64,000 nucleotides of DNA from Domibacillus sp. DTU_2020_1001157_1_SI_ALB_TIR_016 (GTDB lineage: Bacteria > Bacillota > Bacilli > Bacillales > Domibacillaceae), in NCBI RefSeq assembly GCF_032341995.1, contig NZ_CP135439.1:806001-870000 (forward strand), in the 5' to 3' direction. Under the pieces are notes generated by a model. That model did no database searches and was not told the DNA's origin. It saw only the letters and a list, made by a program, of their open reading frames with translations. Below, in pieces: positions 41,897-50,637 of this stretch (the first letter of the stretch is position 1; every line of letters starts with the position of its first letter). The position numbers and the translations under genes are program-made.

Positions 41897-43303
41897 TTGA
41901 AAAAACAAGCAGCAATGATTGGTTTGGTACTGGCCCTTATTCTATCAATGGCCGGTTTCGGGCTGCCTGCTCAAGCAGCCGGGTTTGTTGATGTGCCAAG
42001 CCGTGCAGCAAAGGAAGTTAATTATTTAGCCGAAGGAAAGATTGCAAACGGATCATCCGCCACAGTATTTGGCGCCGACAAGACCGTTACACGTGCAGAG
42101 GCAGCGGCGTTTATTGGACGGGCCCTGCAGTTGGATGGAACAAAGAGAGCCACTAACTTTGTGGATGTAGGTTCAGGGAATTTTGCGTCCGGGTATATAC
42201 AGTCGGCGGTAGATAAAAAGATTTTCTCGGGCTATGATGGCGGCCGCTTTTTGCCGGATAAACCAGTAACGCGCGGCGAAATGGCGGTCATGATGGCGAA
42301 AGCATTTGACTATTCGTTCGGCGGTACACTGTCAGGCGCAGCCAAAGCATTAACAGCACGCGGGATTGCTCAAGGTGTAGATGACGGCACATTTGGTGCC
42401 GATCAGCTGCTGAAGCGCGCAGACTTTGCCGTTTTCCTTGCGCGTGCCATCAATCCAGAGTTTCGCCTAGTCAAAACGAACGATTTTAGCAAGACAATGT
42501 GGGCGAATGTGGGCGACTTGAATATTCGCTCAGGCCCGTCAACCGCTTATGGTTTAAAAGGAAAACTAGCTGAAAATGCACAAGTTTCAGCAGCTCATAA
42601 AGTGGGTGACTGGATTTATATTCAGTCAGGGGAAGTTGTTGGTTTCGTTAATGCTTTTTATCTGCGTGATACAGAGACAAAAAGCGCAGCAAGTGATCCA
42701 CGCCTGTCGAATCAAACGATCATTTTAGATCCGGGTCATGGCGGACGGGATCCAGGAGCAATTGGCTTTGGACTTCAGGAAAAAGACGTTGTGCTGAAAA
42801 CAGGCTTGAAAGTGAACGAGCTGTTAAAACAAACACCCTTTAATGTGAAGATGACCCGTTCAACAGATACATTTATCACAATCAATAATCGTGCTGCATT
42901 TGCGAGCAAAAACAACGGTAGTGTGTTTGTCAGTATCCATGCTAACGCCGCAGCAAGTTCAAGTGCAAACGGCACGGAAACACTTTATTACAGCGCCACG
43001 AATACGGCTAATTCAGCAGACAGCAAGCTGCTTGCTGAAAAACTTCAAAACCGTATGCTGCAGGCTTGGAATTTAAAAGACCGCGGTTTAGTAAGAAGAA
43101 CGGATTTAGGTGTATTAAAATACAACACAGTGCCAGCCGCGTTGGTAGAGTTAGGGTTTATTACGAATAAAGAGGAGAATGACAAGCTAAAGTCCGATTA
43201 CTGGCAGACGGTGATGGCTAAAGCCCTCTACTACGGTATTTTGGATTACTATAAAGCAAAAGGCTATGATGTTGATTCATTATACGATCTAGCTAATTCA
43301 TAA
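41897..43303 (+). CDS. SLH-anchored N-acetylmuramoyl-L-alanine amidase
   Basis: 468 residues, TTG start with GGAGGAAAAGG upstream. Signal peptide to about residue 27 (GLPAQAA), three SLH repeats (about 28-195; TRAEAAAF, TRGEMAVM, KRADFAVF), an SH3b cell-wall domain (about 210-265; LNIRSGPSTAYG) and a C-terminal Amidase_3 domain. The zinc ligands and catalytic residues are visible: DPGHGGRDPGAIG, EKDVVLK, SIHANA and VELGFITN. It cuts between MurNAc and L-Ala. The SLH set would hold it on pyruvylated wall polymer. A second SLH hydrolase gene follows. Confidence 0.93.
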   Translation: MKKQAAMIGLVLALILSMAGFGLPAQAAGFVDVPSRAAKEVNYLAEGKIANGSSATVFGADKTVTRAEAAAFIGRALQLDGTKRATNFVDVGSGNFASGYIQSAVDKKIFSGYDGGRFLPDKPVTRGEMAVMMAKAFDYSFGGTLSGAAKALTARGIAQGVDDGTFGADQLLKRADFAVFLARAINPEFRLVKTNDFSKTMWANVGDLNIRSGPSTAYGLKGKLAENAQVSAAHKVGDWIYIQSGEVVGFVNAFYLRDTETKSAASDPRLSNQTIILDPGHGGRDPGAIGFGLQEKDVVLKTGLKVNELLKQTPFNVKMTRSTDTFITINNRAAFASKNNGSVFVSIHANAAASSSANGTETLYYSATNTANSADSKLLAEKLQNRMLQAWNLKDRGLVRRTDLGVLKYNTVPAALVELGFITNKEENDKLKSDYWQTVMAKALYYGILDYYKAKGYDVDSLYDLANS

Positions 43304-43330
43304 GGAAAGCCAGCTGGCTTTCCTTTTTTC
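43302..43330 (+). terminator. Intrinsic terminator of the amidase gene
   Basis: Perfect palindrome AAGGAAAGCCAGC / GCTGGCTTTCCTT (no spacer) followed by T-run. Confidence 0.85.
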
Positions 43331-43491
43331 TTTGGCAGACTTCTAAACAAGTAAGAAAGAAAAGCCGAAAAAAAGAGTAGGAGTGCGATTCTTTTTCCAG
43401 TATGATGTATTAAAGGAATTATTTGAAAAAAGGGCGGCTATGAGCTGTAAACGCACATACAAGATAAGCAGTGAGGGGAGTTTTGGAGAGA

Positions 43492-45414
43492 ATGAAAAAA
43501 ATAGGTTCATATGTGCTGGCGGCCAGCTTATTGTTTCCGCTTGTGCCTTTATCCGAAAATAATGTAGAGGCGGCCGGCGATTCGCTTGGCAGAGAACTGA
43601 GTGCAGTGATTGAAGCCGGTATTATGAGCGGCTATGAAGATGGCTCATATAAGCCGGACAACAGCGTCACACGGGAAGAATTCGCGACGTTTTTAGCCCG
43701 GGCCTTGCAGCTGCCGGAAGGACCAGAGCGATTTAAAGATGTCCCGGCTTCAGCTAAGCTGGCTCCTTATGTAAATGCCGCGGCTGCTGCCGGCATCATT
43801 AACGGCGGTTCAGACGGAAATTTCTCGCCAAAAGCAACGATTACCCGCCAGGATATGGCGCTTATGATCAGCAATGCGCTCAACTATTTAGGGAAAGATG
43901 CCGCGTATGTAAAGCCGAACTTTACAGATATTGACAATATCAGCTCGGCGTATCGAGTGGCAATCGGCAAAAGTGTCAGCTTAGGTATCATTTCTGGGTA
44001 TACAGATGGACGATTTGGTCCGCTGGATAACGCGCGCCGCGGACAAGCAGCTGCGTTTATTTACCGGATGCTTGAAGGAAACCTGCCAGAGCCGATTGTA
44101 AAGCCGTTTGAAACAGCGATGATTGATGCAGCTGGCACGATTACACCTTCAGCTGTTGCGTATGAATCCTTTGATGCTGCCAAACAAGCCATGGATAAAA
44201 ACGGGGCTGAGCTTCTGCTTGAAAATGGAAAAATTGTGTATATGAAAGAGTATGGAGGCATGGTTTTTGCCAAGCCGGAAAGCGGTAAAGCGACGGTTGA
44301 TCTTTATGCCGATGAAACGCTGAAAACGGCCAAAACGTATGTGACGGCCTCTGCGATTGGAAGCAGCGGCATTTCGACCGAGCTGCAGTATATTACTTCG
44401 ACCGATGCATACGTAAAGGTATACCTTGGCGGAAGCGAGTATTTTATGAAGCCGGAAGATACACGCCTTGTACCATACGAAGGCGCAAAAGGGCGCGGTT
44501 ATTATTCTGTATCAAATGGTTTGATTGTCCATCACATTTATAACGTTGACACAAACAAGACAGTCGCGTACACAGCTGGACCGGCACCATCATTTATGCA
44601 GGCAGGCTCAAAGTATTATAGCTGGGATGGTTTCTCGTTTTACAATGAAGCAGGTCAGCAGGCAGGGCGTGAATATCAATATTTCCAATTCCTGTCCGGC
44701 CGCACGAAAACGAATTACACCGCTGCCGAGCTTGATGCCTATATTCAAAAAGTGCTGGCGGAAAGACAGGAGATGGGCCTTTCTAAATACGCAAATGCCA
44801 CAACGAAAAGCAAACTGATTGGCCTCGGTACGATGGCCAAAAAAGCAGAAAGCTTATATAACGTCAACGCACTTATGATCGTTACACTGGCGATTCATGA
44901 AAGTGATTACGGAATGAGTGATAAAGCACAAACGATCAATAATTTATTCGGCTTGAAAGTGTACGACTCTGATCCTACTGGCGGCTCTGTGTTTAAAACC
45001 GTAGAAGAAGGTGTAACGGCGCTTGCAAAAGATTACTTAGGAGCGGGATATTTCACACCGACTCACTGGCGGTTTAATGGCTCCGTGCCTGGAAACAAAA
45101 CAACAGGCGTAAACGTGAAGTACGCATCCGATCCTTACTGGGGTGCAAAATTTGCCGGCCATATGTATACGGTTGACCAGGCAATGGGCGAACAAGACTT
45201 TGGCCGCTATACGATTGGTTTCACGAACACGCCGGGCTTAAACGTGCGCACAGGTCCAAGCACAAGTCAAAGCATCTTGTACACATACAAAGCGAGCGGC
45301 ATGCCGGTTACCATTATTAAAGATGGAGAGTGGGCGGAGATCGTGTCAGATAACCCGTCCCAGACAGGCTATGTGTACAGTACTTATGTGAATAAGCTTC
45401 CTATAGCTGAATAA
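43492..45414 (+). CDS. SLH-anchored glucosaminidase (GH73-type) with SH3b domain
   Basis: 640 residues from MKKIGSY; two in-frame alternatives lie just upstream (GTG, TTG) because the ribosome site is spread over GGGGAG and TTGGAG. Signal peptide to about 30, three SLH modules (about 33-205), an unassigned ~190-residue middle region, a glucosaminidase domain (about 440-560) with the catalytic Glu in AIHESDYGMSDKAQTINNLFG, and a C-terminal SH3b (LNVRTGPSTSQS). It should cut the GlcNAc-MurNAc bond, complementing the preceding amidase. The two may act together in daughter-cell separation. Confidence 0.9.
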   Translation: MKKIGSYVLAASLLFPLVPLSENNVEAAGDSLGRELSAVIEAGIMSGYEDGSYKPDNSVTREEFATFLARALQLPEGPERFKDVPASAKLAPYVNAAAAAGIINGGSDGNFSPKATITRQDMALMISNALNYLGKDAAYVKPNFTDIDNISSAYRVAIGKSVSLGIISGYTDGRFGPLDNARRGQAAAFIYRMLEGNLPEPIVKPFETAMIDAAGTITPSAVAYESFDAAKQAMDKNGAELLLENGKIVYMKEYGGMVFAKPESGKATVDLYADETLKTAKTYVTASAIGSSGISTELQYITSTDAYVKVYLGGSEYFMKPEDTRLVPYEGAKGRGYYSVSNGLIVHHIYNVDTNKTVAYTAGPAPSFMQAGSKYYSWDGFSFYNEAGQQAGREYQYFQFLSGRTKTNYTAAELDAYIQKVLAERQEMGLSKYANATTKSKLIGLGTMAKKAESLYNVNALMIVTLAIHESDYGMSDKAQTINNLFGLKVYDSDPTGGSVFKTVEEGVTALAKDYLGAGYFTPTHWRFNGSVPGNKTTGVNVKYASDPYWGAKFAGHMYTVDQAMGEQDFGRYTIGFTNTPGLNVRTGPSTSQSILYTYKASGMPVTIIKDGEWAEIVSDNPSQTGYVYSTYVNKLPIAE

Positions 45415-45428
45415 GTAAAAGCAAAACA

Positions 45429-45470
45429 CAAAAATCCGGCAGGCCTGCGTGAAGGTCTGCCGGATTTTTA
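45429..45470. terminator. Intrinsic terminator, shared
   Basis: Stem AAAATCCGGCAG / CTGCCGGATTTT with further pairing inside, flanked by A- and T-runs between converging genes. Confidence 0.88.
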
Positions 45471-45484
45471 TGTTTCTGGAAGTG

Positions 45485-46072
45485 CTAGCGGATCACACGC
45501 AAAACACGCCGGCCCAATGGATACAACGCATATCCAAGGAACACGCCAGCGATATTTAAGATCAGGTCATCTATATCCAAGCTGCCCCGGTGGGTAACAA
45601 ACTGCACCAATTCGATCAAGGTAATAACCAGAACGGGTACAAGCGTTTTCTGCAGAAGGGAAGGGGACGCTGTCAGCATCCAAAACATGCCGTATGGTAC
45701 GAACAGCACGACATTTGCGGCTATATTGTAAAAGGCCACAAATATATCTGCCTCTCCGCTTAAAAAAAGGCGGATTGTGTGCAATGGTATAAGATTCATA
45801 TTCTCATAAGTCTGATTTGATGGCCGAAAAAACAGCAGAATGAGCAGCGCCGCTGTGTAAAGGGCCATTATCCGTTTTAAAAACTTTGCCGGTATATCAA
45901 TTGTATCCTGGCGAAAGCCGTACACGAGTAAGAAAACAAGCGCGGTCAGCGTCGCCCATACAACAACAATGACCACAGGGTGAAGATACGAAAAAAGCAT
46001 AAACCAAACAGGAAGGAATGCGAGAAACAATCCTTGCGACAGCAAGGCAGAAAAGCCGAATGATGTTTTCAC
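45485..46072 (-). CDS. VanZ-family membrane protein
   Basis: 195 residues, GTG start eight bases after GGAG. Five membrane helices with the VanZ signature: YENMNLIPLHTIRLFLSG, NIAANVVLFVPYGMFW and SLDIDDLILNIAGVFLGYALYPL. VanZ proteins are linked to teicoplanin tolerance in enterococci, but most Bacillus homologues are uncharacterised. The GTG overlaps the stop of a 17-codon leader frame (GTGA), so translation may be coupled. Confidence 0.88.
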   Translation of the reverse strand: MKTSFGFSALLSQGLFLAFLPVWFMLFSYLHPVVIVVVWATLTALVFLLVYGFRQDTIDIPAKFLKRIMALYTAALLILLFFRPSNQTYENMNLIPLHTIRLFLSGEADIFVAFYNIAANVVLFVPYGMFWMLTASPSLLQKTLVPVLVITLIELVQFVTHRGSLDIDDLILNIAGVFLGYALYPLGRRVLRVIR

Positions 46073-46122
46073 GTATGCCGCTCCAGCTCTGCTTTTTGCT
46101 TTTTTTTACATTGATCAATCAT
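46069..46122 (-). CDS. Possible 17-residue leader peptide of the VanZ gene
   Basis: ATG nine bases after a perfect AAAGGAGG, 17 basic codons (KKKQKAELERHT), stop TGA overlapping the VanZ GTG start. The ribosome site is stronger than that of the VanZ gene itself. It may be a coupling leader or the original gene start before a frameshift. Confidence 0.4.
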   Translation of the reverse strand: MIDQCKKKQKAELERHT

Positions 46123-46483
46123 GCTAGTGCCTCCTTTTCAATCAGTTTATCACAAGACTGAATGATCTTCTTTAAGATTCACAAGCTGGAAAACAATTCT
46201 GTAACTATTTCATGGGTTCATCTAAAGAATAGATTCTATTATTTTCATTAGCAGTAAACAAAAAGCGGCAATGGCTCATTTGGCAAAGGCGATCAAAAGC
46301 TGTCTGGCTTTTTTTGTAAAATCAACCCGCTGTAAGCTCTTCTTACTATATAATGGAGAAAATAACAAAAAGAAAGTGAGCAGGATGAAGAAAAGCGCAA
46401 AACAATCGATAAAGATATGGAAGATCCTTTTTTAATTTGGACTTTTTCTAACGCTGTTTTGCTGATAAAAAGGAGGAGAAAAA
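46123..46483. other. Gap before the next lipoprotein gene
   Basis: About 360 bp. A TATAAT and an inverted repeat GTAAG-CTCTT-CTTAC occur near 46333-46355, then a 16-codon frame (46385-46435, basic, MKKSAKQSIKIW) with a weak ribosome site. Nothing else is recognisable. Confidence 0.4.
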
Positions 46484-46888
46484 ATGAGAAAAAAAATAGC
46501 CGGGCTGATGGCTGCAGGAATGATAGTCTTAATTGTCGGCTGCAGTGAAGAGTCAGATTTAACAAGAATTGACGTAGAACGTTTTGAAGAAAACCAGCTT
46601 GTTGGAGGGACGGAAACAATTGTAAAAAAAGAAGAGGTTAAGGCATTAGAGAAGGTATTCAAGCAGGTAAAGTGGGAGCCTGGCACCCAAGTATCGATGG
46701 CGACAATGGAAGATGTAAAAGTTATATTGTTTTTTGAAGAGGAAGCTGGCATGCCTGAGCGGCTGCAAACTTATAGAATTTGGCTGCATGAAAAGGGCAC
46801 GGCAGAAATACTGGGTGAGCAAGAAGATGAAGGGTACGGAACGATGTCGAAAGAGTCAGTGAACGAATTGAAAAAAGTTATTCAATAA
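46484..46888 (+). CDS. Small lipoprotein, unknown
   Basis: 134 residues with AAAGGAGG nine bases upstream. Lipoprotein signal peptide with lipobox LIVGC (Cys near 20). The mature part is an acidic alpha/beta domain of about 110 residues (TIVKKEEVKALEKVFKQVKWEPG, then VKVILFFEEEAGMPERLQTYRIWL). The pattern resembles small Bacillus lipoproteins of YhfM/DUF4362-like kind; no firm family. Alone in its unit. Confidence 0.75.
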   Translation: MRKKIAGLMAAGMIVLIVGCSEESDLTRIDVERFEENQLVGGTETIVKKEEVKALEKVFKQVKWEPGTQVSMATMEDVKVILFFEEEAGMPERLQTYRIWLHEKGTAEILGEQEDEGYGTMSKESVNELKKVIQ

Positions 46889-47116
46889 AAAGAAGAACTG
46901 AAGATGTATGCATTCTTTTAGGCAGCAGGGTTCCTTCAAAGCCGGCTGTTTCTTTCTGATTGATGGAAAAAAGGAAGGGAAAGGGGTTTATTCTATCGAA
47001 ACATGGGTATGAGGATGGCATACTTACTGGGCACACGCCCTGCATTCAGCGACTATACATAATGGATCGCTTCTTTAATGAAGAAAAAAGACAAAGGGGA
47101 TGGAAGGAGCGATAGG

Positions 47117-48922
47117 ATGGGCAGTCAAAATATCTGGTTTACGTTGTTGTCGAGTGCGGTCATTATTGTGCTGCTCGGCATCTGGACGTACAAAAAAACA
47201 AAAGGGGCTAATTCCACAACAGAAGGATATTTTTTGGCCGGGCGCGGCTTGGGCGGCGGCTTTATTGCCGGGGCTTTGATTCTTACAAACTTATCTGCCG
47301 AGCAAATGGTCGGATTAAATGGACAGGCGTATGGGACGAATATGAGCAACATGGCGTGGGAAGTCACCGCCGTTTTGGCGATCGTCATCATGGCGCTGAT
47401 TCTGCTGCCCCGCTATTTAGGCGGCGCGTTTACGACACTTCCGCAATTTTTGCGGGATCGGTATGACGAAGGAGTCCGGCGGCTTGCGGTTGTGTTATTT
47501 ATGCTCGGTTATGTCTTCGTTACCATTCCATCGACCTTATATTCAGGAGCATTGGGGGTTATGAAGCTATTTGATGTAGAAAGCTTATTTGGCATTTCTT
47601 ATACACAGTCCATTTGGATGATGGTGTGGGTGATCGGCATCATTGGCGCGTTTTTTGCCATTTTTGGCGGAATGAAGGCGATCGCTGTGTCGGATACTTT
47701 TATTGGCATTGGCTTGCTCGTCATTTGTGCGCTTATTCCAATCATGGCGCTGTATCAACTAGGAAGCGGCAGCATTGCAGAAGGTTTTCAAACGATGGCC
47801 ACAAACCATCCAGAAAAATTAAATGCAGTTGGATCAAGTACCGATTCAGTTCCTTTTGCGACCATTTTTACGGGGATGATTTGGGCGAATCTTTTTTATT
47901 GGGGAACGAACCAGTATGCCATTCAGCGGACACTTGGAGCCCGAAACCTGGCGGAAGGACAAAAAGGCGTACTGTATACCGGCTTTTTTAAACTGCTTGT
48001 CCCGGTGTTTATGATGCTTCCAGGCGTTATGGCTTTTCACTTATATGGCGGAAAGCTGTCCTCTATTGACCTGGCATATCCGACACTGGCGGCCAATATT
48101 CTCCCATGGTACTTGCAGGGACTTTTTTTAGTTGTACTGCTTGGTGCGGTATTCAGCACTTTTAATGCGCTGATTAATTCAGCTGCAACGATGTTTGCCC
48201 TTGATGTTGTTCAGCCATGGAAGCCTCATTTATCGGATGCCAAGCTTCTCAGCTTAAGCAAATGGTTTACGGCGGGGCTTGCGGTTATCAGTTTTTGCGT
48301 ATCCCCCTTGCTTATGTATGCACCAGACGGTTTATGGGAATTGATTCGCCGCTTTACCGGTTTTTTTAACATTCCAATTATCACGATCGTTCTTATTGGC
48401 ATTTTTGCCAGACGTGTACCCCCCGCTGCTGCTAAAGTGGTCATTGTTTTCCACGTGATTACCTACTATATGATGATTTGGGGAACAAACCACCTTTTTG
48501 GTTTTTCGCTCGAAATCAATTATATTCATGTGTATGGTATTTTATTTATAACAGAACTCATCATCATGCTTGTTATTGGAAAGCTATACCCGACGAAAAA
48601 AGCATGGAGCTACACACCACATCCAAAGATTGATATGAAGCCATGGAAATATGCCCTGGCAACGGCTGTCGTACTGATCGGACTGATGTTTGAATTTTAT
48701 ATCGTTTTCTCTCCAATTGGTCTTGCATATGAAGGAGGGATCGTTTCACCCTTATTCTGGCCGGCATTAACAAGCTTGGCCATTCTGACGGCTGTTGTGG
48801 CCGTATGGGCCATAAAAAGATGGAATGATAAATATAGCCGTTATATTGAAAAACAAAATACAGTCCAGGCAGCAGAAACATCGATCAATGAACAGCTTGA
48901 AGCAGCGGAAATCCGCAAATAA
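47117..48922 (+). CDS. Sodium:solute symporter (SSS family)
   Basis: 601 residues from MGSQNIW, which has AAGGAG ten bases upstream; the longer frame has no such site. Thirteen to fourteen membrane helices. SSS hallmarks are the N-terminal TEGYFLAGRGLGGGFIAGALILTNLSAEQMVGLNG, the GAVFSTFNALINSAATMFALDVV stretch (sodium site helix), and FLRDRYDEGVRRLAV. It resembles the SGLT-like YidK branch that transports sugars or polyols with sodium. Substrate unknown; no catabolic gene adjoins it. Confidence 0.92.
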   Translation: MGSQNIWFTLLSSAVIIVLLGIWTYKKTKGANSTTEGYFLAGRGLGGGFIAGALILTNLSAEQMVGLNGQAYGTNMSNMAWEVTAVLAIVIMALILLPRYLGGAFTTLPQFLRDRYDEGVRRLAVVLFMLGYVFVTIPSTLYSGALGVMKLFDVESLFGISYTQSIWMMVWVIGIIGAFFAIFGGMKAIAVSDTFIGIGLLVICALIPIMALYQLGSGSIAEGFQTMATNHPEKLNAVGSSTDSVPFATIFTGMIWANLFYWGTNQYAIQRTLGARNLAEGQKGVLYTGFFKLLVPVFMMLPGVMAFHLYGGKLSSIDLAYPTLAANILPWYLQGLFLVVLLGAVFSTFNALINSAATMFALDVVQPWKPHLSDAKLLSLSKWFTAGLAVISFCVSPLLMYAPDGLWELIRRFTGFFNIPIITIVLIGIFARRVPPAAAKVVIVFHVITYYMMIWGTNHLFGFSLEINYIHVYGILFITELIIMLVIGKLYPTKKAWSYTPHPKIDMKPWKYALATAVVLIGLMFEFYIVFSPIGLAYEGGIVSPLFWPALTSLAILTAVVAVWAIKRWNDKYSRYIEKQNTVQAAETSINEQLEAAEIRK

Positions 48923-48949
48923 AAGACGGTCAAAACCGTCTTTTTTTGC
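48922..48949 (+). terminator. Intrinsic terminator of the symporter gene
   Basis: AAAAGACGGT / ACCGTCTTTT stem with loop CAAA, followed by a T-run. Confidence 0.88.
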
Positions 48950-49059
48950 TTTTTATTTACCGAAGACGGGGTAAAGTAAAAAGCATGGCAGCAGGCTGTT
49001 TTTTCGGCGGTCATGAGAAATATTTTGGCCTTCAGCCTTAAATGATAGGGGGACAAAGG

Positions 49060-49455
49060 GTGAGAGAGCAAATTACTTATGATAAGAAAGCGGAAAGAGC
49101 TTATATACATTTAACGGATTTTAAAGCTGGTTCTGTAGCAGCAACAGTAGATTTGATGGAAAATCAGGAGGTTAAAATCCATTTTGGCCGGCAGGTACCG
49201 GTAATTGGCGTCGAGCTGGCAGGAAGAACCGTTCAAAAAGTAAAGTATTTGAATGGAACAGCAGATGTTTTTGTTCGGGAAGTCACAGCAAACGGATTCA
49301 AGCATTCTTTTCGGTTGAGTAACGAAAAAGCAACAGGTTCTGCAGTACATCCGGACGCCCCGCATGTTGTTTTTTTGTTTTCTGATGAGTCGTGCAACGA
49401 ATTTTTGGGAGTTGACTTGTATGAAATAGGGGAAACGAAACGAGTCTGGCGGTAA
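49060..49455 (+). CDS. DUF2283-like protein
   Basis: 131 residues from a GTG eleven bases after AGGGGG; an ATG further out has no site. ITYDKKAERAYIHLTDFKAGSVAATVD fits the DUF2283 pattern (a YD..AD..YI.L strand pair) in the first ~60 residues, with a second beta-rich half (VREVTANGFKHSFRLSNEK, PHVVFLFSDESCNEFLGVDLYE). Function unknown; possibly a small beta-sheet binding domain. Confidence 0.6.
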   Translation: MREQITYDKKAERAYIHLTDFKAGSVAATVDLMENQEVKIHFGRQVPVIGVELAGRTVQKVKYLNGTADVFVREVTANGFKHSFRLSNEKATGSAVHPDAPHVVFLFSDESCNEFLGVDLYEIGETKRVWR

Positions 49456-49507
49456 ATCATATCTGTGTGCCGCTGCTGTGCATGCTGAATTTGTCGGTCA
49501 GAAAAAG

Positions 49508-49547
49508 AAAAAGAGCTCTTTTCCTTTCAATAGGGAAGGGAGCTCCT
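49508..49547 (-). terminator. Intrinsic terminator of the secreted-protein gene
   Basis: Stem GGAGCTCCCTTCCC / GGGAAAAGAGCTC read on the minus strand, followed by T-rich sequence. Confidence 0.75.
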
Positions 49548-49558
49548 TTACACCTCTC

Positions 49559-50008
49559 TTAGTTTTCATCCATAACTCCTTCGGGTACATCTTCTGTGTT
49601 AGCCGGGTCATCTCTGTCCGGAATAAACAAAGCGTCACGCACTTCAAGAATACGCGCAGCGGCAGTATTCAGCTTTGTCTCTGCATCAGCTGTCTGGAGA
49701 GTATCGCCGCCAAGCTGCTTGGCTAACGCATCTACTTTTTGTGAAGCGGTATTCGTTTGGTAAAGAAGAGAATTCAACCGGCTGAGTGAGCGGACACGAG
49801 TTTCTTCTGAAATCACTCGTTCTCTTGCCAAATCGGCATGAATATCTTCGAGCTTTTTATCTATGACTGTAAGTTGACTTTGGACGGTTTTTAACGGTTG
49901 CGTTTCAGTGTGGGTGGGAACAGAAGCACTGGCTGTTGTGGCTTGAGCGGAGAAAGCAAGGCCAACCGCAAGAGCTGGTGCTGCCGCTTTAATAAATGAA
50001 CGTTTCAT
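49559..50008 (-). CDS. Secreted coiled-coil protein, unknown
   Basis: 149 residues with AGGAGGCAG upstream. Signal peptide to about residue 28 (AFSAQATTASASV). The mature region is a long heptad-like helix (VQSQLTVIDKKLEDIHADLARERVISEETRVRSLSRLNSLLYQ) followed by a second helix and an acidic tail (DRDDPANTEDVPEG). It could be a wall-associated or spore-associated protein. No family recognised. Confidence 0.75.
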   Translation of the reverse strand: MKRSFIKAAAPALAVGLAFSAQATTASASVPTHTETQPLKTVQSQLTVIDKKLEDIHADLARERVISEETRVRSLSRLNSLLYQTNTASQKVDALAKQLGGDTLQTADAETKLNTAAARILEVRDALFIPDRDDPANTEDVPEGVMDEN

Positions 50009-50252
50009 TATGCTGCCTCCTTCAGTGGTATCTATATCTTTTTAGTACCTTGTTTTGAGCCGCTTAACCGGATTTTCAATTCTTTTAACCGAATTGAAAT
50101 GACATTGTAACGGCTGCGAAACAAAATAGAAAAAAGAGAAAGAGACAGAGGCAGCAGCAAGGTTTGAAAGCCTGAAATACTTAAAGAATAGAAAAATCTA
50201 CTAAAAAAGAACTAATGTTCCGTTTTGTTTTCTATATTTACCAGCTCTATGC
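50009..50252. other. Gap upstream of the toxin promoter
   Basis: About 245 bp holding the minus-strand start region of the secreted coiled-coil gene. A repeated TTAACCG-type element occurs twice (near 50066 and 50085). No gene. Confidence 0.4.
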
Positions 50253-50258
50253 TATAAT
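50250..50258 (+). promoter_or_regulatory. Extended -10 promoter of the toxin mRNA
   Basis: TGCTATAAT: an exact TATAAT with the TGn extension; the -35 is poor. Transcription should begin near 50265. Confidence 0.6.
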
Positions 50259-50279
50259 AAAAGTGCGTTGGAATTGCGT

Positions 50280-50481
50280 CTCAAGGGTGGACAGCATTCT
50301 TTTAATCGGCCGGCAGACAAAGAGCGCCGATTCCTGGGGCAATGTCTGCACTACCTGCCCTGCGCAGGCCCGGGGGGTGCTGCCTATGACGACTTTTCAA
50401 TCGCTGATGCTGATGATTGCTTTCGCTAGTCTCGTTGTTTCAATCATCTCATTAACACAAAAAAAGTAATCCACCCTTGAG
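50280..50481 (+). repeat. Long-range 5'-3' pairing arms of the toxin mRNA
   Basis: CTCAAGGGTGGA (50280-50291) near the 5' end is perfectly complementary to TCCACCCTTGAG (50470-50481) just after the toxin stop codon. Long-range 5'-3' pairing of this kind is known in type I toxin mRNAs and keeps translation low. Confidence 0.65.
50386..50469 (+). CDS. BsrE/TxpA-like type I toxin peptide
   Basis: 27 residues: MTTFQSLMLM at the start, one membrane helix of about 17 residues and a basic end (TQKK). This is the pattern of Bacillus 'holin-like' type I toxins (BsrE begins MSTFQALMLM), which insert in the membrane and depolarise it or disturb wall synthesis. It has a strong GGGGGG ribosome site in a GC-rich, foldable leader. 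The mRNA can pair its two ends and is covered at its 3' end by an antisense RNA. A longer in-frame upstream stretch is the untranslated leader. Confidence 0.85.
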   Translation: MTTFQSLMLMIAFASLVVSIISLTQKK

Positions 50482-50602
50482 CCGACAAGCAGGGGAGTGG
50501 ATTACCTTTCACTTTCATTTGCTGATCCCCCTTGAAGGGAATTCTGCGCAAGGCCGCTGGTGTTTGCCGCACCAGTGGTCTTTTTTTAATATGTTTCTTT
50601 AC
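50458..50602 (-). ncRNA. Antisense antitoxin RNA (SR4/SR5/RatA-like)
   Basis: A minus-strand promoter (TTTTCA-N17-TATAAT, -10 at 50609-50614) would start an RNA near 50602. On the same strand, a stem GTAATCCAC / GTGGATTAC (50466-50505) followed by T7 makes a terminator just inside the toxin reading frame. The predicted ~145-nt RNA is complementary to the last two codons, stop, and whole 3' untranslated part of the toxin mRNA. Confidence 0.75.
50551..50588 (+). terminator. Terminator of the toxin mRNA
   Basis: GGCCGCTGGTG / CACCAGTGGTC stem (G-U pairs included) followed by T7. The antisense RNA starts beyond it. Confidence 0.85.
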
Positions 50603-50608
50603 ATACCA

Positions 50609-50637
50609 ATTATACCCCAATCCAGCATAAATGAAAA
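50609..50637 (-). promoter_or_regulatory. Promoter of the antisense RNA
   Basis: TTTTCA and consensus TATAAT, 17 bp apart, on the minus strand. Confidence 0.6.

Noticed and set aside
50215..50385. N-terminal extension of the toxin peptide
   Set aside because: The stretch covers the toxin promoter and leader; type I toxins of this family are about 30 residues and start at MTTFQ.
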